Shown in pieces: positions 57,834 to 64,000 of a stretch of DNA of 64,000 nt (the stretch's first letter is position 1; each line of letters begins with the position of its first letter). Where the stretch lies: positions 2,180,726-2,244,725 of the forward strand of contig JACKAM010000001.1 of NCBI GenBank assembly GCA_020635075.1. Reading direction: 5' to 3'. Position numbers and translations under genes: made by a program. A model generated the notes under the pieces. The model was not told the DNA's origin. It was given only the letters and a program-made list of their open reading frames with translations, and made no database searches. This DNA comes from Pseudobdellovibrionaceae bacterium. Its GTDB lineage: Bacteria; Bdellovibrionota; Bdellovibrionia; Bdellovibrionales; UBA1609.

Positions 57834-58616
57834 TTACATCACCATCTTTGTCCAAATAGCGGTGCGATCTGACAGCTCAACCGGTGCAAAGCCAAGCTCA
57901 GTAAAATAATCAATGAGCCATTTCCACTTTTGATTGCGATTAGTGTCGTCAAAGTGCCACTCCATGACGATAAACTTGGCTGGCTGAATAAATTCCCGAC
58001 TTGCCGCAAGCACTTCGTACTCAGCCCCTTCAATGTCCATCTTTATGGCATAGTCAAAGTCTGGTGCATATTCCTTGACCAATCCCTCAAGGCTTCTGCC
58101 ATCAACCTCAATGTAATCGCTACTAACGGATCCCTCGCCCTCCATCAATGAATGGGCGTTATTATTGGTGGACAAAAAAAGTTTGACCTTCTTATCCTTA
58201 GCCGTCACCGCAGCTGGCAAGCAAGTCGTCGTATCGCTCAGACCATTGGCCGCCACATTTTCTTTAAGAAGCCTAAAGTTATCTGGATTTGGTTCAAGGG
58301 TGACCAGCCGAGCACTGGGAAACAAGGAGCGCGCCCAAACAGTAAACACACCAATGTGTCCCCCTAAATCAAAAATGACTTTGGGAGTGCCAAGATCGGT
58401 GGGGATTCCCCGATACTCCCACCCAAGGCCCACCGCTAGAACTTCGTTTAAATCCCGAGTGTTGGGCCTGATTTGGTACTTCTGCCCATTGACAAGCTCA
58501 ACTGACATATCCGCACGCTGGGGAATGAGTTTGAGCTGATTGGGAAACACCGTCCACCAGGGTTTGACCTGCATACTCCATTTTCCATAGCGTACAATGG
58601 ATCCCAAAAGTCCCAT
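57834..58616 (-). CDS. FkbM-family methyltransferase
   Basis: 260 aa from ATG 58616, sharing its A with the TGA of the O-antigen ligase gene. KVIFDLGGHIGVFTVWA is the SAM loop; VTLEPNPDNFRLLKENVAAN and AIKMDIEGAEYEVL are the FkbM motifs. Such enzymes methylate sugars of surface glycans. Position between the ligase and LhgO supports this. Confidence 0.88.
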   Translation of the reverse strand: MGLLGSIVRYGKWSMQVKPWWTVFPNQLKLIPQRADMSVELVNGQKYQIRPNTRDLNEVLAVGLGWEYRGIPTDLGTPKVIFDLGGHIGVFTVWARSLFPSARLVTLEPNPDNFRLLKENVAANGLSDTTTCLPAAVTAKDKKVKLFLSTNNNAHSLMEGEGSVSSDYIEVDGRSLEGLVKEYAPDFDYAIKMDIEGAEYEVLAASREFIQPAKFIVMEWHFDDTNRNQKWKWLIDYFTELGFAPVELSDRTAIWTKMVM

Positions 58617-59905
58617 CACGCACCTACCTTTCGGGCAAAAAGCTCTCGCCAATAGAGAGGACGACTCAAATGCTTGTAACTAAGTGCCACCACGATCGCC
58701 AGAATAAAAATGAAATTATGGGTCACTTCCCCATCGGAGAAGTTGTTTTGCGTCATTCCACCCACATGAAGGGATATCTGGGCACCAAGCGCCCCTATTG
58801 CCAAAGACCGATCCCAAGCCTCTTCCGGCGGAATTCTCCGCCAAAGCTGATAGGTCAAAAGCAAAAAATAAAGGATAAATCCTAAATAGCACCCAAGCCC
58901 CAAAAGCCCAGTACCTGCCAAAAACTGCAAGTAGACATTGTGGGCATGGCCATGAAAGCCTTTTTCAATGCCCATGCGCTGATAGTACTCGCCAATACGC
59001 CTTTCGTTTTCCGTATAGCCTATTCCCACTAAAGGATGATCTTTAAAAATCTCCCAATTGGCCTTCCACAGGGTCACCCGATCGCGGTTATAGACGTTAT
59101 CCGTCGCAAAAATGGAGACCACCCGCGCCCGAATAGGTGGCACAGCAACAACAAGAATTGCTAATACCAGGCCCAGCCCAAGGCTGGCCCTAATGAATAT
59201 CCGTCGATTGTAAAGGCCAAGCATGACGAGGGAGGCCACAGTCACACTGATCCAAACCCCACGAATGAGGCTCAACACCAAAGCCATAGCCACAACCAGG
59301 GCGACACACCTGAGCCACAATCTCGCTCGATCACCCACTCCCCCAACCAGAATGACTCCCAGCAACAGACAGAACCATAGGGCAAACAAGTGAGCAAAGG
59401 TCATGGGGTTATTAAAAAACCCGGCAGCCCGAAAGATCTGCACATTTGCCAGCACCAGGCTATGAATCTCACGACCTGGACGAACCAGGTCCACACCGGT
59501 AAAGACCTGCACCAGCCCATAGAGGCTCACAATCAATAAAACTGGCGCCACAAGCCCCACAAGCCACTTAGGCCTAAACTCGGGCTCCCAGCGCAGGGCC
59601 AAACTGTAGCCATAAAGGAGTAAAACCCAGCGAAAATTACCAATGATGTAAACGAGATCAGCTCCGTGGGACTGTTGAATCGCGGCACCAAGGGCCGCCA
59701 CTCCCCAGAGCCCCCAAAGCATGTACTCGGGACCAACACACAAGCCCAAAGGGGCCCTCTTTTGCACGCGAATCCACAGGGCCCTGACAAGGCTCCCTAG
59801 GGCGAGCAGCCAGCCAAAGAGCTCCATTCCTGCAATCGACACAGGGAGAGAGAAGAGAAGAAATCCGATGAGAAAATGTGGAATATAAAACACAACCCGA
59901 GCCAC
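58616..59905 (-). CDS. O-antigen ligase/polymerase (WaaL/Wzy family)
   Basis: 429 aa from GTG 59905, about twelve membrane helices. The large periplasmic loop holds NPMTFAHLF and later HPLVGIGYTENERRIGEYY and HGHAHNVYLQFLAGTGLLG, where HxHNxYLQ is typical of Wzy_C-type ligases and polymerases. It joins or polymerises glycan at the periplasmic side. First gene of a three-gene minus operon; the 164-bp divergent region 59906-60069 contains a TTGACA box (59974-59979) but no clear -10. Confidence 0.87.
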   Translation of the reverse strand: MARVVFYIPHFLIGFLLFSLPVSIAGMELFGWLLALGSLVRALWIRVQKRAPLGLCVGPEYMLWGLWGVAALGAAIQQSHGADLVYIIGNFRWVLLLYGYSLALRWEPEFRPKWLVGLVAPVLLIVSLYGLVQVFTGVDLVRPGREIHSLVLANVQIFRAAGFFNNPMTFAHLFALWFCLLLGVILVGGVGDRARLWLRCVALVVAMALVLSLIRGVWISVTVASLVMLGLYNRRIFIRASLGLGLVLAILVVAVPPIRARVVSIFATDNVYNRDRVTLWKANWEIFKDHPLVGIGYTENERRIGEYYQRMGIEKGFHGHAHNVYLQFLAGTGLLGLGCYLGFILYFLLLTYQLWRRIPPEEAWDRSLAIGALGAQISLHVGGMTQNNFSDGEVTHNFIFILAIVVALSYKHLSRPLYWRELFARKVGA

Positions 59906-60069
59906 AAACGCACACTGCTCCTTGAATCAGTGCGTAGAGTAAGCCACGAAAACCCCAAGAACAATCTCTACCTTTGACACTGTAGACACTTTTAATTAAG
60001 GTTTTTTAAACGATGCATCACCCTTATTAGGTGCATGAAAAAGGGAACAAATTCGGAGTTGGATGATCA

Positions 60070-61398
60070 GTGAGTCGTGTTTGGTTTGATGTCTCAAGCT
60101 TAGTTGGTTGGTCGGGTCCATTGACAGGAATGCAACGGGTCTCTGTGTCCATTATTCATGAATATATGAAGCTTGATCCTGATACCAAATTCGTTAGCTT
60201 TGATCCCGACACAAAGACTTTCAAGGAAGCACCTAAAACCGTGGTTACTGATTTGGCTGCCGCCATTAAGGACACGAAACAAGGTGGCCTTCGCCGTAAC
60301 TGGCAGTTTCATTTTAAAAGCTTTGTCCGCAGTCAAATTCCGGAGAATCTGATCCCTCTTTTGGGCGATGTCAAACGGTCGATCTTGAAGGGAGTGGGGG
60401 CCGCAAAAATCCTCCTCTTTAGTAACTACAAGGAGTTTGATTGTCCCTTTGGGCATGGTGATTCTCTCATTGCACTTGATGTGACATGGGGTCGCCACAA
60501 CTATGTCCCCTATTTACCCTATTTCAAAGAGAAGTTCGGGATTCGTTTTTTTCATTTGGTTCATGACATCATCCCCATAAAATTTCCAAATTTTTATGAG
60601 CAACGATTCGGCACGCACTTTCGAGAACACATCCGCCAGGTCCTTATGGAATCGGAAGCTGTGCTCGTTTACTCCGACAATACCAGGGAAGATCTGCGCC
60701 AATGGTCCATTACCGAGAATCTCAAAAAACCTACTTTTATGCGCATTCACCTTGGATCAGACTTTGCTTCTCTCAATCAATCGGAAAAGGTTGAGGGCCT
60801 TGAGGGAAAGCCTTTTTGTCTCTATGTTTCGACCTTGGAGGTCAGAAAAAATCACCTGCTACTGCTAAAGACATGGAAACGCCTTATTGAACGCCTCGGG
60901 GAGCAGACTCCACGCCTTGTGTTTGCCGGAAGGCGAGGGTGGATGATCCAGGAAACTCTGGACTATTTAAAGTCTCACCCTGAACTCAATGATCACTTGG
61001 TGTGGTTACAAAACTGCTCGGATAACGAATTGGCCTGGCTTTATCAAAATTGCTTATTCACCCTTTATCCCTCTAGATACGAGGGGTGGGGGCTTCCAGT
61101 TATTGAAAGCCTCGCCTACGGGAAACTCTGCCTGGCATCGGGAGCCGCTTCAATCCCTGAGGCAGGGAGTTCCTTTGCCCGGTATTTCGACCCCGAGTCT
61201 GTCGACGAATGCGAGAGCCTTTGCCTCAGTTACATCTTAGATCCACAAAAAATCCGAGATGCTGAAAAGTACATCAAAGACCATTACCGACAGACTCGCT
61301 GGAGTGAGACCGCTCGCGATTTGGCTAATGAGCTGGCAGATGTTCGGGCGGCCTTGCGCACGTCCTCCACTCTCGTCGAGGCTCGACAACAATCATGA
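60070..61398 (+). CDS. family 4 glycosyltransferase
   Basis: 442 aa from GTG 60070. The N-terminus VWFDVSSLVGWSGPLTGMQR matches GT4 enzymes of polysaccharide clusters. LYVSTLEVRKNHLLLLKTW and PSRYEGWGLPVIESLAYGK, with the ExxxxxxxE sugar-nucleotide motif, give the GT-B fold. Cytoplasmic. The stop overlaps the next start (ATGA). A start of the same style recurs in the partial gene at 63895. Confidence 0.9.
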   Translation: MSRVWFDVSSLVGWSGPLTGMQRVSVSIIHEYMKLDPDTKFVSFDPDTKTFKEAPKTVVTDLAAAIKDTKQGGLRRNWQFHFKSFVRSQIPENLIPLLGDVKRSILKGVGAAKILLFSNYKEFDCPFGHGDSLIALDVTWGRHNYVPYLPYFKEKFGIRFFHLVHDIIPIKFPNFYEQRFGTHFREHIRQVLMESEAVLVYSDNTREDLRQWSITENLKKPTFMRIHLGSDFASLNQSEKVEGLEGKPFCLYVSTLEVRKNHLLLLKTWKRLIERLGEQTPRLVFAGRRGWMIQETLDYLKSHPELNDHLVWLQNCSDNELAWLYQNCLFTLYPSRYEGWGLPVIESLAYGKLCLASGAASIPEAGSSFARYFDPESVDECESLCLSYILDPQKIRDAEKYIKDHYRQTRWSETARDLANELADVRAALRTSSTLVEARQQS

Positions 61399-62429
61399 AC
61401 AAGATTCAAAAATTCTCCACTTCGCGAAGAGGCTATGGGGGCAATGTCTACGAGCGCTATGTGGACCGAGTGCTCTCCAAGCACTTTCGCCATGAGCCCA
61501 TCGATCTGAGTTTTCACCTTAAGGGCTGGTTTCGCCTTATTGAATTTCCGGTCTACGTCTTGCGGCTTTTGCTGACCTCGCTATTCCCCAATGGGTTTTT
61601 GATTCGAAATTTCCAAACAAGTTTTCTGCCTCTCAAAAAAAAACATGGGCTGACTATTGTCTTTCATATTGACGAAACACTGAGCCCGCTAGCCTCAAGA
61701 ATTTTCCAAAGAGGTGTTGAAAGGCTGTTTTTCCTGTTCGCCCGCAAATCAGATCCCATCGTCGTCATCTCAAAATACTGGAAAAAATATTTTGAGGACC
61801 GAGGATTTACAGATGTGCACCTCATCTACTGCCCCTATGAACTTGAATTGTATGAGATCTCTGATGAAGAGATCGAAGATTTCAAAAGGCGCTTTGGTTT
61901 GGGCGACAAACCCATGGTTTATATCGGCAACCCACAGCCAAAAAAGGGAACCCATCTCGCCTACGAGGCCCTAAAGAACGAAGGCTATGAGCTCATCACT
62001 TCAGGCGAAGGCCCCCTGGATTTGCCAGTTAAAAACCTTAAGCTCGACTTCAAAGATTATATACGGCTTCTTGCCGCCTGTGATGTCGTCGTCACCTTTT
62101 CCCAGTTTAAAGAGGGCTGGTGTCGAGTGGCCCATGAATCGGTCCTCGTCGGCACCCCAGTTGTGGGCAGCGGCGAAGGCGGCATGGAAGAAATTCTGAC
62201 CCATACAGATCAGACCCTCTGCCCCAACCAAGAGATCTTGGCCCAACATGTGCGCCAATGCCTCGACAAGGGGCACGTCCCTCCCGAGGCAATCGAGTGG
62301 GCTAGGAGCTTCACTATGGAGTCTTTTGAGCGCGATTGGACCCGGCTGCTCCTGAAGATGGCCCCTGACACGGGCAAATCCACATCTGATGCGGCAAGCC
62401 AAGTGAGCCTTCAGTCACTTGAGCATTGA
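61395..62429 (+). CDS. glycosyltransferase (GT-B, family 4-like)
   Basis: 344 aa. IVVISKYWKKYFEDRG, PMVYIGNPQPKKGTHLAYEAL and DVVVTFSQFKEGWCRVAHESVLVGTPVVGS, with the acidic E...E region of GT4 proteins in the second half. The N-terminal third is diverged. It is translationally coupled to the enzyme before it, so both likely add successive sugars. Confidence 0.83.
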   Translation: MNKIQKFSTSRRGYGGNVYERYVDRVLSKHFRHEPIDLSFHLKGWFRLIEFPVYVLRLLLTSLFPNGFLIRNFQTSFLPLKKKHGLTIVFHIDETLSPLASRIFQRGVERLFFLFARKSDPIVVISKYWKKYFEDRGFTDVHLIYCPYELELYEISDEEIEDFKRRFGLGDKPMVYIGNPQPKKGTHLAYEALKNEGYELITSGEGPLDLPVKNLKLDFKDYIRLLAACDVVVTFSQFKEGWCRVAHESVLVGTPVVGSGEGGMEEILTHTDQTLCPNQEILAQHVRQCLDKGHVPPEAIEWARSFTMESFERDWTRLLLKMAPDTGKSTSDAASQVSLQSLEH

Positions 62430-62477
62430 TGGTTTCCTCGCCCTTATCTATATTGTGGCCTCAATTGAGGAGATTTC

Positions 62478-63878
62478 ATGATTCCAGTGATTATTTCTGG
62501 GGGAAGCGGCACTCGCCTGTGGCCGATTTCGCGTAAAAGTTTCCCCAAACAGTTCGTTCAGATTTTTGAAAGAAGTCTATTTGAAGAAACGATTGATCGT
62601 CTAATGCCTTTGGGTGCTCCCTGGGTGGTGACAACCAAAGATATGAAGGTTCTTACAGAAAAGACCATGAAGGACCGAAAGGTGCCGACATCTCACCTGG
62701 TCCTGGAACCTATGGGCCGCAACACGGCCCCCGCCGTAGCACTGATCTGCCGGATTTTTGAAATCAAAGGTTGGCAAGATCAAGTGATGGGGATTTTCCC
62801 TGCTGATCATCTCATTGAAGACGAAGCTGAGTTCACCCGAGCCCTCAATACTGCGGAGCAGGCAGCCTTAAAGGGTTATGTCACCACGATCGGCATTAAG
62901 CCCACCTATCCTGCAACCGGATACGGGTACATTGAAATGGACCCTAACACTCCTGTCATTGAAAGTGGCAGCCTCAAGGCCTATGCCGCCAAAGGCTTCA
63001 AGGAGAAGCCCGATCTCAAAACTGCGAAGGATTATTGCCAGTCAAATGCCTACTCCTGGAACGCCGGGATGTTCATTTTTCAAACCAAAGTTATGATCAA
63101 GGCATTTCAGACGCATCTTCCAGATGTTTGGGAGACGATTTCGGAGCTCAAGGCTGATCTTTCCAATTTGGAAGACGTCTACGGATCTCTACCTTCGGTT
63201 TCCATTGATTATGGGATTATGGAGAAGCTCGACAGGCAAGCCTGCGTTCCCTGTTCCATTGGCTGGAATGATCTTGGGTCCTGGGATGCCATCGCCGATG
63301 TTGCCGGTAGCCAAATCGAAATCCAGAGAGAAAAGCTAGCCTTTGCCGATTGTGATGAATCCTCAAATTTTGTTTTTCCAGCCAACAGGGACAAAGTTTA
63401 CGGTGTGATTGGCCTCAATGATCTGCTTGTGGTGGACTCGCCAGACGCACTTTTAATCGCAAAAAAGGGCTATTCAGAAAAAGCCCGTGAAATCGTCTCA
63501 AAACTCCATGAGGCCAAACAACCAGCCGCTGAAGAGCACCTCTTTGAAGTTCGCCCCTGGGGTAAATATGAGATCCTTCGAGACACTGATCAGTTTAAGT
63601 CCAAGGTGATCACAGTAGATCCACACTCCCAGCTTTCTTATCAATCCCACACCAAGCGTGAGGAGTTCTGGGTCGTTGTTTCAGGTATGGGCGAGGTCAT
63701 CCTCAATGACGAGACCATCCCTGTGCAGCGTGGAAAAGTCGTCCATATCCCCCTTGGGGCCAAACACCGGATGAGGAATACTGGCGCTACACCATTAGAT
63801 TTCGTGGAAGTCCAAGTTGGAAGCTACTTCGGTGAGGACGACATAGTTCGCTATGAAGACGATTACCAAAGGTGCTGA
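62478..63878 (+). CDS. manC: mannose-1-phosphate guanylyltransferase / mannose-6-phosphate isomerase
   Basis: 466 aa, usual length for bifunctional ManC/AlgA. ISGGSGTRLWPISRKSFPKQF is the GMP-transferase loop; FPADHLI and YGIMEKLD follow. The C-terminal cupin with FEVRPWGKYEIL and QLSYQSHTKREEFWVV is the type II isomerase. GAGGAG lies 5 nt before the ATG. It makes GDP-mannose for the glycosyltransferases around it. Confidence 0.94.
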   Translation: MIPVIISGGSGTRLWPISRKSFPKQFVQIFERSLFEETIDRLMPLGAPWVVTTKDMKVLTEKTMKDRKVPTSHLVLEPMGRNTAPAVALICRIFEIKGWQDQVMGIFPADHLIEDEAEFTRALNTAEQAALKGYVTTIGIKPTYPATGYGYIEMDPNTPVIESGSLKAYAAKGFKEKPDLKTAKDYCQSNAYSWNAGMFIFQTKVMIKAFQTHLPDVWETISELKADLSNLEDVYGSLPSVSIDYGIMEKLDRQACVPCSIGWNDLGSWDAIADVAGSQIEIQREKLAFADCDESSNFVFPANRDKVYGVIGLNDLLVVDSPDALLIAKKGYSEKAREIVSKLHEAKQPAAEEHLFEVRPWGKYEILRDTDQFKSKVITVDPHSQLSYQSHTKREEFWVVVSGMGEVILNDETIPVQRGKVVHIPLGAKHRMRNTGATPLDFVEVQVGSYFGEDDIVRYEDDYQRC

Positions 63879-63894
63879 ATAGAGAGGCCTTGCT

Positions 63895-64000
63895 GTGAGC
63901 AGTAAAATTTTGAACCAGCCGAACATTTGGATTGATGTCACAACATCTTTTCGCTGGAAAAAGCGCCCAACGGGAATCCCAAGAACCTGTAACTCGCTGG
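63895..64000 (+). CDS. glycosyltransferase, 3' end outside window
   Basis: 35 residues from GTG 63895 with AGAGAGG 7 nt upstream; still open at the edge. IWIDVTTSFRWKKRPTGIPRT resembles the start of the GT4 gene at 60070 (VWFDVSSLVGWSGPLTGMQR), so a family 4 glycosyltransferase is the likely product. It follows manC by 16 bp. Confidence 0.65.
   Translation, partial: MSSKILNQPNIWIDVTTSFRWKKRPTGIPRTCNSL

Noticed and set aside
1..64000. tRNA or rRNA genes
   Set aside because: No stretch with the usual tRNA arms or conserved rRNA segments was noticed; a covariance search would be needed to exclude them formally.

Overview
The window has no rRNA or tRNA to fix taxonomy. Base composition is roughly half G+C. 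Genes carry Sec-type signal peptides, one lipobox, and heptose, O-antigen and flippase genes, so this is a Gram-negative bacterium. A member of the Bdellovibrionota or a related delta-type lineage is my best guess; that is inference, not proof.

Layout. (1) 1-6.1 kb: the end of a WbpE-like sugar aminotransferase, then secreted or membrane proteins of unknown function, a long palindromic intergenic element and a GDG-repeat secreted protein. (2) 6.2-45.7 kb: an island built from four recurring units. Each unit holds a Gly-rich secreted protein of about 660 aa (minus strand), one or two secreted trypsin-like proteases (minus strand) and, except at the left end, a divergent signal-peptide-bearing toxin followed by a small immunity gene (plus strand). 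Two toxins (A1, A2) have a pre-toxin TG region and an EndoU-like C-terminus. Two (B1, B2) share a 415-residue N-terminal part but end in unrelated domains: a hydrophobic, probably membrane-acting one with a multi-span membrane immunity protein, and a small RNase-like one with a small acidic immunity protein. Between the units sit toxin-antitoxin and defence-type genes: Doc with a ribbon-helix-helix antitoxin, DUF4160 with a ribbon-helix-helix protein, nucleotidyltransferases, mobile mystery proteins A and B, AbiE, HEPN/MNT and a truncated DarTG. (3) 45.8-49.7 kb: an XRE/nucleotidyltransferase pair, bacterioferritin with its ferredoxin, an orphan immunity gene and a Fic protein. (4) 49.9-64 kb: a polysaccharide cluster with GDP-heptose synthesis (hddC-gmhB fusion, hddA, gmhA), glycosyltransferases, a flippase, an O-antigen ligase/polymerase, an FkbM methyltransferase, an LhgO-like oxidoreductase and manC.

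The most interesting system is the repeated toxin / immunity / protease / Gly-rich module. All four toxin operons carry a pair of 14-bp TCCGA...GGA palindromes 20-22 bp apart in their leaders. All four Gly-rich genes share one promoter-like element, and the protease genes share another upstream block. The A-type toxin tail and the first half of its immunity gene form one ~0.4-kb variable cassette between near-identical flanks, as expected if toxin-immunity specificities are exchanged by homologous recombination. I see no Rhs, CdiA, LXG or VgrG/PAAR signature, so the delivery route would differ from the classical ones.
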